Shown: positions 25,379 through 34,286 of the stretch, piece after piece
How positions within the stretch are numbered: the first letter of the stretch is position 1
How the letters are laid out: the number at the start of each line of letters is the position of its first letter
Assembly: GCA_963835855.1 (NCBI GenBank)
Contig: CAWIHA010000003.1
Location: 81,597 to 145,596, forward strand
Origin: CAWIHA01 sp963835855
Lineage (GTDB): Bacteria; Acidobacteriota; Terriglobia; Bryobacterales; Bryobacteraceae
Direction of reading: 5' to 3'
Length of the DNA: 64,000 nt
Program-made: the position numbers and the translations under genes
Notes under the pieces: model-generated
What the model saw: only the letters and a program-made list of their open reading frames with translations
Database searches by the model: none
Told to the model about the DNA's origin: nothing

Positions 25379-26428
25379 CTACGTTCCGCGGCGGCCAGCA
25401 TCCTGCGCCGCCTCGAGTTCTTCGAGCCGCTGCCGCATCTCGGCCAGTTGCTTTCTGAGTTCCGGCAGGCGTCCCAGGTTCGCGAGCTGCTCCAGGTGCT
25501 CCTTGAGCGGCCGCGCCGGTGTGCCCCACACCACTTGCCCCGCGCGCACGATCTTTGAAGTCAGCACTCCGCAGCCGGACCCGACGACGGCGCGCGCTTC
25601 GATCCGCGCCTTATCGCCGACGCCGACCTGCCCCCCGATCACCGCGTAGTCTTCGACGACCACGCCTCCGGAGAACCCCGTTTGCGCCGCCACGACCACG
25701 TGCCGCCCGATGCGGCAATTGTGCGCCACGTGCACCATATTATCGAGCTTCGTCCCGTCGCCGATCCAGGTGACGCCCAGCGCCGCACGGTCGATGCACG
25801 AATTCGCGCCGACCTCAACGTCATCGCCGATCACCACACGGCCGATCTGCGGGAATTTCTCATAATGATCGTCGGCCATCACGAAGCCGAAGCCGTCCGC
25901 GCCGATCACGCATCCCGAGTGCAGCACCGCGCGTGCGCCAATATCGATGTCGTCGTAGATTGTGACGTTTGCATGCAGCAGCGAGTCCGCGCCGATTGTC
26001 GCCCGACGGCCGATTGCACAGCCTGCACCAATGCGCGTCCGCGCTCCGATGCGCGCACCCCCCCCAACGGTTGCACACGGCCCGATGGCGACATCGGGGC
26101 CAACTTCAGCGCTCGGAGCCACGACCGCGGTGGCGTGGATGCCGGGCTCGACGAACGTCGGCGGATACAGACGCGTGATCGCCCGGGCAAACGCGGCCCG
26201 CGGCTCGGGCACGCGGATCAGCGTGCGCCCGGCGGGGTTCGGGAACTCGAGCGGAACGAGGAGGCATCCGGCGGCCGAAGATTCCGCTCGTTGGGCTGCT
26301 TTGCGGCTTCCGGCAAACGCCAGGTCGGTCGCGCCCGCGGCCTCAAGCGGAGCGGCTTGGGCCAGCTCCTTTTCGCCGTCGCCTTCAAACGTTGCGCCCA
26401 GCCATTCGGCCAGTTCTCGGACTCGCAA
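25379..26428 (-). CDS. lpxD: UDP-3-O-acylglucosamine N-acyltransferase
   Basis: Third enzyme of lipid A synthesis; transfers a hydroxyacyl chain from ACP to UDP-3-O-acyl-GlcN. The 349-aa protein has the N-terminal uridine-binding domain (VRELAEWLGATFEGDG), then a left-handed beta-helix of hexapeptide repeats (AVVAPSAEVGPDVAIGP onward), the catalytic His region DNMVHVAHNCRIG and a C-terminal coiled helix. The start is inferred as TTG at 26428 because GGAGG lies 4 nt upstream and family homology begins there. lpxD and lpxA are divergent, with fabZ and lpxB missing. Confidence 0.92.
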   Translation of the reverse strand: MRVRELAEWLGATFEGDGEKELAQAAPLEAAGATDLAFAGSRKAAQRAESSAAGCLLVPLEFPNPAGRTLIRVPEPRAAFARAITRLYPPTFVEPGIHATAVVAPSAEVGPDVAIGPCATVGGGARIGARTRIGAGCAIGRRATIGADSLLHANVTIYDDIDIGARAVLHSGCVIGADGFGFVMADDHYEKFPQIGRVVIGDDVEVGANSCIDRAALGVTWIGDGTKLDNMVHVAHNCRIGRHVVVAAQTGFSGGVVVEDYAVIGGQVGVGDKARIEARAVVGSGCGVLTSKIVRAGQVVWGTPARPLKEHLEQLANLGRLPELRKQLAEMRQRLEELEAAQDAGRRGT

Positions 26429-26555
26429 GTTGCCTCCGGACCCGCACGCTCTTTGCACGACGCGCCCACCGGCCAAGGGCCGTATGCTGGCACGGTCGCG
26501 CTGCGGTCCACAATCCCGGGCGCGCTCGGTGGTCCAGGATCTATGATACAAAGTT

Positions 26556-27345
26556 ATGCCTCTCGACCCCTCGGCGGTTATCGCTCCCACCGCCCGCGTT
26601 CATTCGGAAGCCTCGATCGGCGCGCAGACCGTCATCGGGGATTTCTGCGTGATTGAGCGCGACGTCCGGATCGGCGCGTTCTGCGTGCTCGAGCCGTACG
26701 TCTACGTCAAGCGTTGGACCACGCTCGGCGACCGGAACGAGATCTCGGCCGGAACCGTGCTCGGCACCGATCCGCTCGACAAGGCCTTCACAGGCGAGCG
26801 CAGCTACCTGCGCATCGGCGAGGGTAACAAGATCCGCGAGCACTACACCATCTCGCGCGGCACCGCGCCGGAGTCTGAGACGGTAATCGGCGACCGCAAC
26901 TACATCATGACGTTCCGGCCACATCGCGCATAACTGCAACATCGGAAACGATACGGTCATCGCCAGTTGTACGTTGGTCGCTGGACACGTCGAGATCGAA
27001 GACCAGGCGTTCATCTCGGGCGGCGTGGCGATTCACCAGTTTACGAAGATCGGGCGGTTGGCGATGGTTGCCGGCAAGACCCGCGTCAACACCGACCTGG
27101 CGCCGTTTTTTCTCTACGCCGGCCCCTATGCGCGGCCCACGGGGCTCAACCTCGTCGGTCTCAAACGGGCGGGCTTTTCACCGGAGGACATCTCCGCGCT
27201 GAAGAAGACCTACCGCATCCTGTTCCGCTCCGGCCTGAAGCTCGAGGAGGCGCTCAGCCGCATCGAACAGGAAGTCACAACTGAACATGCGCGGCATTTG
27301 GTTGCATTCATCCGTCGCAGTCAGAGGGGGATCTGCCGGGAGTAA
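26556..27345 (+). pseudogene. lpxA: Acyl-ACP--UDP-GlcNAc O-acyltransferase LpxA, frameshifted
   Basis: First enzyme of lipid A synthesis. The N-terminal hexapeptide beta-helix is encoded from 26556 (VIAPTARVHSEASIGAQTVIG) to NYIMT, then the frame breaks at 26911-26915. Removing one T of ACGTTCCGG gives SGHIAHNCNIGNDTVIAS, the expected LpxA sequence with its catalytic His, and the frame then continues to 27345 with the C-terminal helical domain (GLNLVGLKRAGFS, ALKKTYRILF). The restored length of about 262 aa is normal. Because lipid A genes are usually essential, a one-base sequencing error is more likely than true loss. Confidence 0.85.
26911..26915 (+). other. Single-base frameshift site in lpxA
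   Basis: The TT at 26913-26914 reads as one T too many. The single-base correction restores continuous LpxA homology on both sides. Confidence 0.8.
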
Positions 27346-27489
27346 CCGCGCGCCGATTCCGGAGAGAGTGCTATGTACCACGAGTACTGTACTCCCGACG
27401 CGCGACAGGAGCGAAAAAAACGAGCAAAACATGGACGGCCCAGAGCCCTTCGCGAGTATACTACCTGATTAAGGCCGAGGAAACCAAAA

Positions 27490-28146
27490 GTGGGAATCTC
27501 TGCGAGAAAGCTGGTGACTGCTCTCATCACGGCGTTCCTGCTGGCTGTTGTTCCGGCCGGGGCAAGCGTTATCACATCGCTGCCCGGCGGGTCGGTTATT
27601 CCGATGCCGGCTGTCGGTTACTTCGGACCGGGCCCAGAGGTTTTCGGGCCGGAAATTACGTGGACCTCGACCAACGCTTCCAACCAGGGCGGATCCGTCT
27701 TTGGCTACACGGGAGGATACGGCTTTGACGTTAATGGGTATTGGGACGGGTCCCTAGGGCCCATGGCCGGGGTCAACGACAGCTACGATTCCTGGGATGT
27801 CACGGACACGATGACATTCGCTTTCGCGACTCCGGTATCCGCCGTCGGCGGCTTCATCGATTACGTGCCAGGATCAACTCCCACCACAATTGCGGTGTAC
27901 GACACCGGGAAGAATTTGATTGAATCCTATAACCTGACGTTCACCACCGGCGGCGGCACGAATACGGGTCAGTTCCTTGGTTTTCAGGAGTCCGGGCCGA
28001 CGATCGCTTCCTTCACCCTAACGGACAATTACGTTGGGCTGACCGACCTTACGATACTACCGACGCCGGAACCGGGCACGTTTTTGCCGGCAGCCGCCGG
28101 ATTGCTAGCGGTGGCGGGCCTGATTCGCCGGAAAATCCGGGCCTAA
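27490..28146 (+). CDS. PEP-CTERM-type secreted protein
   Basis: Exported protein of 218 aa, GTG start, signal peptide MGISARKLVTALITAFLLAVVPAGA. The body is low in Lys and rich in Gly, Thr and Asp (VFGYTGGYGFDVNGYWDG). The C-terminus has a PEP-CTERM-like sorting signal: TPEPGTF, a hydrophobic helix (LPAAAGLLAVAGLI) and a basic end RRKIRA. It should be processed by an exosortase, but none is in the window. Many such proteins are extracellular matrix components tied to polysaccharide loci. The specific function is unknown. Confidence 0.83.
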   Translation: MGISARKLVTALITAFLLAVVPAGASVITSLPGGSVIPMPAVGYFGPGPEVFGPEITWTSTNASNQGGSVFGYTGGYGFDVNGYWDGSLGPMAGVNDSYDSWDVTDTMTFAFATPVSAVGGFIDYVPGSTPTTIAVYDTGKNLIESYNLTFTTGGGTNTGQFLGFQESGPTIASFTLTDNYVGLTDLTILPTPEPGTFLPAAAGLLAVAGLIRRKIRA

Positions 28147-28189
28147 GCGAGTAAACGCATCCGCGCCTGCGTCAGCGCAATTCCCGCAG

Positions 28190-28195
28190 TATAAT
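28190..28195 (+). promoter_or_regulatory. Consensus -10 box, leaderless promoter
   Basis: A perfect TATAAT followed by 7 nt and ATG at 28203 places the expected transcription start on the start codon. No -35 consensus and no ribosome binding site are visible. This argues for ATG 28203 over the ATG at 28194 that overlaps the box. Confidence 0.45.
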
Positions 28196-28202
28196 GCCAG
28201 CC

Positions 28203-28502
28203 ATGGACGAGCGGCGCCATTTCGCCGCTGGATCGGAGTGCCCGGTCTGTGGCAGCCCGCTGGAGGGTGCCGTCTGCCCAAAGTGCTATAGCAGCCGCAC
28301 TCTGCCAACCAGACGCCGTCGGCTCATTTACCCGCTCCTGGCCGCGGGCCTCCTGGGAGAAGCATGGTACAGGTATTCCGCATACGACGACCGCTGGGGT
28401 GTGATTTCTTTGTCTGCCACTGCGGTTTTGGTGCTGTTCGGATGGCTCTGGCCCACTGATTTTACCGAGAAGACTCGTTCCTTATTCAAATATCTCCGCT
28501 AG
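28203..28502 (+). CDS. Small zinc-ribbon membrane protein
   Basis: Hypothetical protein of 99 aa. The N-terminus has a zinc ribbon (CPVCG and CPKCY, 11 residues apart), then a basic stretch RTLPTRRRRL and two hydrophobic segments (IYPLLAAGLLGEAWY; VISLSATAVLVLFGWLW). It is probably an inner-membrane protein with a cytoplasmic zinc ribbon. No family name can be given. Start chosen at 28203 because a TATAAT box overlaps the upstream ATG. Confidence 0.55.
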   Translation: MDERRHFAAGSECPVCGSPLEGAVCPKCYSSRTLPTRRRRLIYPLLAAGLLGEAWYRYSAYDDRWGVISLSATAVLVLFGWLWPTDFTEKTRSLFKYLR

Positions 28503-28545
28503 CGCGGTGTGATCTTCTGAAGGCCGAGGCAGTGGGGCGCGGCGC

Positions 28546-30924
28546 TTACCGCGCTGGCAGCGGGGCCGCTGCGGGTTGTGCCTGCGGTTCGCCTTCCCGC
28601 CGGGCGCGGCTCCGCACGATGGCGAGCGCGCACAGGTACATCGCACCTCCGGCCAGGAGCGTTTCCCGCAGACCGAGATAGATCGCAAGCACAATAGCGC
28701 TGACCGATCCCAGCACGCTCGCGGCCGCGTTCAGCGACCAGGCCCAGCGCACCGAGGCGCTGTGCAGTTCCTCGAGCCGTCGCAGACCCGCAGGGAAAGG
28801 CATGCCCATGAGAAAAGCGGCCGGCGCAATCAGCGCGGCGCTCAGCGCAAATTTCAACCCGAGCGGCAGCCCTACCAGCGTCCCCAGAAGGCCGGATACG
28901 GCAAAGGCGAGCAAAGCGACGATTACGGCGATCGCCGCGAGGAGCCGCCGCCAGCGGGCTTCCGAATCCGACAGTACCCGCGGGCTGAAATAACTGCCCA
29001 GCGCGCTCGATATCAGCATCGAGAAGACGATCACCGTCAGGGCGTAGGTCGGATGACCGAGGAACAGCACGAATTTCTGCACCAGCGCAACCTGGATCAG
29101 GATGTACCCGGCGCCGATAAAGATGAAATACCAAAGGAACCGCAGTACGCTTTTGTCGCGCGGCACGTGGCTGCCGAGCAGCAGGCGGGGCAGACCTAGT
29201 ACGACCGCGGTAGCGAGCACGCTCACCAAAAACAGGGCGACCAGCAGCGGCACCGCGCGATTGATCTTGTAATCGGCGCTCCGGCGCGAGGCGTGCCTCA
29301 CGAAATTCCAGAGGTCGCGCGGCTGCACGGTGTAGAAAAAGAACGGACGGTTATCGCCGACGGCCGAGATGTCGTACTGATAGTTGCGTTCGAACGCCGC
29401 CCGAGTGCGCGTGCGCAGCAACTCGGTGAATGGGTTCGCGAGGTTCTCATCCGGCAAGTAGATCGGCTGGAACCTGCCCTGCGCCAGAATCGACCGGAAC
29501 CGCGCCAGATCGCCGGCCGAAAGCGGTTTGCGGGCAATCAGGACCGTGTCTTGCGCGCCCCAGCGAGCCAGCTCGTCCGCTGCGCCCTCGCGCACAACGA
29601 GCATGTGCCGCCACGGCTCTTTTTCGCCGAGTCCCTGGAGCGCGTCGATCGCCAGCGAAATGAGCCGCAGCGACTCACGCGGCGGATCGAGGCCCCACCG
29701 CGTAAAGACGAGCATGCCGTCATCGGTCAGGTGCGTGAGGTAATCGTGAAACGCTTCGGTCGTGTACAAGCTGTTCTCGGAAAGCGCGAAGGCGCCGGCC
29801 GCGGTGGAAGCCCAGGTATCGACCAGTGTGGCCTGGATCACCTGGTACTTTTCGCGGCTCCGGCGCACAAAGCTCCGGCCGTCTTCGACGACGATATGCA
29901 CGTCCGGCCGGTCGTAGAGGTGCAGACTGTAGTCCGAGAAGCGCTCGCGCATGATCGTAGTTGCAATGATCGGGTTGATCTCGACTCCGGTCACATCGCG
30001 GCTGCCGGAAGCCAGCGCCCGCGCCACATCCCACCCTCCGCCCGGGCCGATGATCAGAGTTTTCGCGCCGGGATGCAATGCGTACGGTAGCCCGGGGCCC
30101 TCCCAGAGCAGCCGGTGGCGCTCCTCCTCCGAGAGCCGCGCGAGATCGAAAGGCGGGATGCCCGTGGACGCGTCGGCGTCGATAAAGATCATCGCCGAGC
30201 CCTTCTGCCCTTCGACGGCAATCCGTGAGAAGCTGTTCCATTTTACGAAACGCTCGCCCTTGAGCTCCTTGCCCTTTGCATACTTGACATCGATCACGGG
30301 CCGCCACACATTGAGCGCAATGAGAACGGCAAGCGCGGCGGAAAGTCCGAGCGCGGCGCTCCTCCATTTGCGCGCACCGGCCAGCGTGTACCAGATCGCG
30401 CCGGATGCCGCATAGAGCGCGCCCGCGAGAATCACCGTATTCGGCCCGCCCAGGTAATCGAGCGACGGAATGAGCAGCAGGCAGCCAGCGGCAGCGCCCA
30501 GCAGATCGGCGAAGTAGACCCGGTTGACGCGCTCGATCGTCCCGGCGATGACAAGTGACAGCACCGTTCCGGCGCCGAAGAACGGCAGCGCGCACGAGAA
30601 GTACACGAGCGTCAGGGCGCCGTACCCGAGTTCCCCCTTTCGCGTGAGGAGGTAGACGAGCGCCGCCAGCACCAGCACACCGTTCAGCGCTGCGAATGCG
30701 CCCAGCTTGGAATAAAAGCCTCTCCGCCAGCCCGCGGCCACGTATGAGAACACGCCGCCGGCGCCGAGTCCGAACAGCGCGATCGAGATGGCGAGGAAAG
30801 CGAAGTGGTAGTAAAAGACGACGGAGAAAATACGCGTGAGTGCGAGCTCGACAAGCAGCGTGGCGAGCGTCGTGAGGCCGGCACCGAAATAAATCGGGCG
30901 CCAGTCCGGTAGCTTTTTGTTCAT
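28546..30924 (-). CDS. Membrane protein with spermidine synthase-like domain
   Basis: Large fusion of 792 aa. An N-terminal block has about six to seven helices (residues 10-230, beginning YFGAGLTTLATLLVELALTR). A cytoplasmic SAM-binding Rossmann domain resembling spermidine synthase follows (LIIGPGGGWDVARALASG, GVEINPII, VVEDGRSFVRR). A second membrane block makes up roughly residues 555-775. Such fused proteins are annotated as spermine/spermidine synthase domain proteins, but aminopropyl transfer has rarely been tested. The substrate could instead be another amine. It is followed by a 42-bp gap to the convergent zinc-ribbon gene. Confidence 0.75.
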   Translation of the reverse strand: MNKKLPDWRPIYFGAGLTTLATLLVELALTRIFSVVFYYHFAFLAISIALFGLGAGGVFSYVAAGWRRGFYSKLGAFAALNGVLVLAALVYLLTRKGELGYGALTLVYFSCALPFFGAGTVLSLVIAGTIERVNRVYFADLLGAAAGCLLLIPSLDYLGGPNTVILAGALYAASGAIWYTLAGARKWRSAALGLSAALAVLIALNVWRPVIDVKYAKGKELKGERFVKWNSFSRIAVEGQKGSAMIFIDADASTGIPPFDLARLSEEERHRLLWEGPGLPYALHPGAKTLIIGPGGGWDVARALASGSRDVTGVEINPIIATTIMRERFSDYSLHLYDRPDVHIVVEDGRSFVRRSREKYQVIQATLVDTWASTAAGAFALSENSLYTTEAFHDYLTHLTDDGMLVFTRWGLDPPRESLRLISLAIDALQGLGEKEPWRHMLVVREGAADELARWGAQDTVLIARKPLSAGDLARFRSILAQGRFQPIYLPDENLANPFTELLRTRTRAAFERNYQYDISAVGDNRPFFFYTVQPRDLWNFVRHASRRSADYKINRAVPLLVALFLVSVLATAVVLGLPRLLLGSHVPRDKSVLRFLWYFIFIGAGYILIQVALVQKFVLFLGHPTYALTVIVFSMLISSALGSYFSPRVLSDSEARWRRLLAAIAVIVALLAFAVSGLLGTLVGLPLGLKFALSAALIAPAAFLMGMPFPAGLRRLEELHSASVRWAWSLNAAASVLGSVSAIVLAIYLGLRETLLAGGAMYLCALAIVRSRARREGEPQAQPAAAPLPAR

Positions 30925-31041
30925 CTCAGATATTCTTGCGAGACAATCTACTATGTTAAGCTACGCGTGCCGCGGGAACTTTTGGCGTGAAGGGGTGAAG
31001 AGACCAGCACCCCGGCGTTTTTCTGCCTCCTGAGGGGAGGC

Positions 31042-33051
31042 TCACATCATGGCAGCCGGCGGCGCGGGCTCGTCCGGGCGCCCGGCATTCGCGAGCGGCA
31101 CTTTCACCATCACGGTCGCGACGATCAGTAATGCCATCATGCCGGCCATGAACGACGGGTGCGCCGTGATCGAAGGCATCTTGACCTCGAAGAACCGGAA
31201 GGCCGCGATCACCAGACCCATCATCGCTTCGCCCGCGATCAAGCCCGAAGCAGTCAGCACGCCTGCGTTTTCGACGCGGGCCTTCTGCGCGTCGTTCAGG
31301 CCGCGCCGGTCGCGCAACGAATCGGTGATCCAGCGTATGATTCCTCCCAGAAAGATCGCGAATGTCGTTTCGAGCGGCAGGTACATGCCGACGGCGAACA
31401 GCATCGGGCTGCGCACCTGCACCAGGATGAGCGAAAAGCCCATCAGGATGCCGACGACGATCAGCGGCCACGGCATTTGGCCGCCGACAATGCCCTGAGC
31501 GAGCGAAGCCATCAAACCCGCCTGCGGAGCCGGCAGCGAACGGCCGCCAAACCCAATGCCTCCGGCGTTGATGTCGCCCTGGTGCAGGATCAGGAGAGGG
31601 AAGTACAGCGCGACGCTCGCGACGAGGATGCCGAGAATGTCGCCAATTTGCATGTTCCGCGGCGTGCCGCCAAGAATGTGCCCGACCTTGAGGTCCTGGA
31701 GCATTTCGCCGGCCACCGCGGAGGAGACGCACACCACCGCCGCCACGCCGAGCACCGCCTCCACCCCGCTCACGCCCGAGACGCCGATCGAGACCATCAG
31801 CAGCGCCGCCACGATCAGCGTGGCAAGTGTCAGGCCCGACACCGGGTTATTCGAGGATCCGATCAGACCAACCAGGTTCCCGGACACCGCAGCGAAGAAG
31901 AACCCGAGGACGATCATCACGAGCGCGGCAACCACGCCGCCCGGCAGTGTGCGGGATAGGTAGGAGTAGAGCAGTATCATGCAGACGAATGCCGCCGCCA
32001 ACCCCAGGAAAACCGTCTTTGCGCTCAAGTCGCGATCGAGGCGCCTGGCCGCCTTCAACTGCGAGCTCGCCTTTTTCAAATCCGAAACCGCCCGGCCCAT
32101 GCCTGCCGCCAGACTCTTGCGCATGCGGAACAGCGTGTAGCCGGCGCCGACCAGCATCCCGCCCACGGCGATCGGCCGCACGATCGATTTCCAAATCGCA
32201 TCGTTCACCGCCTCCCAGCCGGAAGGATCGGCAGTGTGGATTTGCGGGCCCAGGAAATACGCGAACAGCGGCACCAGAAAGCCCCAGGCCAGCACGCCGC
32301 CGGCAAAGTTCAGCGCCGCCAGGCGCGGCCCGATGATATAGCCGACCCCGAGGTACGCCGGGCTCACCGCCGGAGCCGAAACCGCGCTTACGCCCGCGAC
32401 GTTCACCGGCTGATTGTAGCCGCGCGTCACCAAGCGCACGACGCTCTTGCCCATCTGTCCGACCGGCACGAGAAACGACTTGCTGGCCGCGAACAGGTTG
32501 ATCGCGCCCAAGAAGTAAACCGCAGCGCCGAAGCCCATGTTGTAAAAGAGCAGCTTAGCCGCTTGCGCGCCCTGCTGGCCGGCGATGTGGATCCGCGAGG
32601 CCGCCACGGATTCCGGAAATGGCAGCTCGGGGTCTTCGACCATCACACGCCGCAGCAGGGTAACGAACAGGATGCCCAAAATGCCGCCGACCAGCATCAA
32701 TACGGTGGACTTCCAGTACGCTTCCGGAGAATCGAACCTGCGCCACGCGCCCGAAATGACGAACGCCGGAATGGTGAAAATGGCGCCGGCGGCGACGGAT
32801 TCGCCGATCGAGCCGACCGTTCGGGCAATATTCTCTTCGAGGATGGATCCTTTGCGGAGGCGAAGGATGGCCATGCCAATCACCGCCGCCGGATACGTAG
32901 CGGCGATGGTCATGCCCGCACGCAAGCCCAGGTAAGCGTTAGCGGCGCCGAGGACCACGGTCATCATCAGGCCGATCGCGACCGCCCGGAAAGTGAATTC
33001 CCGTTGATCGGTCTCTTCGGGAACGTAGGAACGGTGTTCTGTGGGAACCAT
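31042..33051 (-). CDS. OPT family oligopeptide transporter
   Basis: Proton-coupled peptide or metal-chelate importer of the OPT family, 669 aa, about 14-16 helices. Landmarks are REFTFRAVAIGLMMTVVLGAANAYLGLRAGMTIAATYPAA, the family motif GSIGESVAAGAIFTIPAF and LIGSSNNPVSGLTLATL. Start at MVPTEHRSY, 33051, with GAGGAG 7 nt upstream. An in-frame upstream ATG at 33264 would add 71 residues of non-family sequence. A short perfect hairpin (31025-31041) abuts the stop codon. Confidence 0.88.
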   Translation of the reverse strand: MVPTEHRSYVPEETDQREFTFRAVAIGLMMTVVLGAANAYLGLRAGMTIAATYPAAVIGMAILRLRKGSILEENIARTVGSIGESVAAGAIFTIPAFVISGAWRRFDSPEAYWKSTVLMLVGGILGILFVTLLRRVMVEDPELPFPESVAASRIHIAGQQGAQAAKLLFYNMGFGAAVYFLGAINLFAASKSFLVPVGQMGKSVVRLVTRGYNQPVNVAGVSAVSAPAVSPAYLGVGYIIGPRLAALNFAGGVLAWGFLVPLFAYFLGPQIHTADPSGWEAVNDAIWKSIVRPIAVGGMLVGAGYTLFRMRKSLAAGMGRAVSDLKKASSQLKAARRLDRDLSAKTVFLGLAAAFVCMILLYSYLSRTLPGGVVAALVMIVLGFFFAAVSGNLVGLIGSSNNPVSGLTLATLIVAALLMVSIGVSGVSGVEAVLGVAAVVCVSSAVAGEMLQDLKVGHILGGTPRNMQIGDILGILVASVALYFPLLILHQGDINAGGIGFGGRSLPAPQAGLMASLAQGIVGGQMPWPLIVVGILMGFSLILVQVRSPMLFAVGMYLPLETTFAIFLGGIIRWITDSLRDRRGLNDAQKARVENAGVLTASGLIAGEAMMGLVIAAFRFFEVKMPSITAHPSFMAGMMALLIVATVMVKVPLANAGRPDEPAPPAAMM

Positions 33052-33304
33052 CGAGGCGCTCCTCGCGGTCAACATCATACCGTAAGCGGCGGGGAAACCG
33101 CGGACGGTTGAAGATAAGAAAAATGCCGGGGGCCTCGAAGAAATCAGACCACGCAGGCTGGAAACTCTTCGAACGCGGATACGTTGCAGCCCAGCGGCAC
33201 GGCTTCCATCTGTGGGCGTTTTTTCCGCCTCCGGTGCGGGGCGAGCCGCGCAGCAGGCCAGCACCCGCCGCCACGTTCTCGGCAGCCATTCCGGGAGGAA
33301 AGCG

Positions 33305-34252
33305 TCAGGCCAGGTAGTTGAACAGGCTGGTCGTTGGCTGCTTGACCTGCGCTTCCATGGCAGCTTGTATCTCCGTCTGCGCTTGGGTCAGTTGCACCGC
33401 CGCAGCGGCAACGTCGGCATCTTGCATCGAGCTCAACTCCGTGCGCTGGCCGAGTTCGAATTGGCTGGCGGAATTGGTTGCCTGGGCGATGCGGTCCTGA
33501 ACGGTGCCGTAGAAGGCCACCTCCGCGTTCAGGTGATCGGAGGCAGTTGCCAAGTTGCCCATCGCCGCATTGATTGCGGTCGTCTGCGCGCTGTAATCCG
33601 CTTGGTAATTCGGGTCGTTCGCGGCCGGGCCGTTCGTGAGCGCCGCTTGCAAGCTGTGGACCGCAGCGAAAATATTCGAGGCCGGGGCGGCATTATCGAA
33701 AATGTCCTGGGCCGTCTGGGAAATCGGGAACAGCGTACCGGATGAGTCCATAATCTGGCGGGTCGCCGGCGAACCCGCGTACGCGCTAACTCCGTTTGGC
33801 TGACTCGCATCGATGGCATAAGGCGCGACCTGGTCGCTGTCGCCGCTGAAAACGTACCGGCCATCGCAGGTGGTTCCGGCGACCTCAACCAACTCTTGGA
33901 GGATCGAGCCGACTTCGACGCCGATGGCCGCCCGCTGCGCTGGCGGCTGCGTTCCCGTAGCTCCTTGCGCTCCGAGCTGGTTCGCGCGCTGGACCATCTG
34001 GACCGCATTTTCAAGGGCTTGCTCGGCGGTATCGGTTTCGGTTTTCGCGCGGCCCAGGTTCGCCTCGATCTGCACTGTCTGGTCGAGTTGCGCCCGAGCA
34101 ACGAGAATATTGCTGACCTGGTCGGGTGCGTCGGAAACTTGCGAGACTCGCAAGCCCGTGTCGATCTGGCGCTGTGCGCTATCGAATTGCGCGTTGATGC
34201 GGTCCAGTGCCGCCAGAAACCTTTCCTCTGAGGCATTAATGCCCTGAATCAT
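33305..34252 (-). CDS. flgL: Flagellar hook-filament junction protein FlgL
   Basis: HAP3, exported adaptor between hook and filament. The 315-aa sequence shows the flagellin-like N-terminal coiled segment (ALDRINAQFDSAQRQIDTGLRVSQVSDAPDQVS), ANLGRAKTETDTAEQALENAV, FSGDSDQVAP and a C-terminal helix (LSSMQDADVAAAAVQLTQAQTEIQAAM). Start at ATG 34252 behind GGAGGTGG. Follows flgK by 34 bp in the same transcript. Confidence 0.92.
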   Translation of the reverse strand: MIQGINASEERFLAALDRINAQFDSAQRQIDTGLRVSQVSDAPDQVSNILVARAQLDQTVQIEANLGRAKTETDTAEQALENAVQMVQRANQLGAQGATGTQPPAQRAAIGVEVGSILQELVEVAGTTCDGRYVFSGDSDQVAPYAIDASQPNGVSAYAGSPATRQIMDSSGTLFPISQTAQDIFDNAAPASNIFAAVHSLQAALTNGPAANDPNYQADYSAQTTAINAAMGNLATASDHLNAEVAFYGTVQDRIAQATNSASQFELGQRTELSSMQDADVAAAAVQLTQAQTEIQAAMEAQVKQPTTSLFNYLA

Positions 34253-34286
34253 GTCCACCTCCACACGATGCACCCTTTTAATTAAC

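Noticed and set aside
28105..28125. Sequence resembling the lnt repeat (GGTGGCGGGCCT) near the PEP-CTERM gene end
   Set aside because: Only about 12 bp match, within the coding hydrophobic C-terminal helix; chance similarity of Ala/Gly/Leu codons.
31025..31041. Perfect GCCTCC/GGAGGC hairpin next to the OPT stop codon as a terminator
   Set aside because: No T-tract follows on the minus strand and the stem abuts the stop codon; too weak to call.
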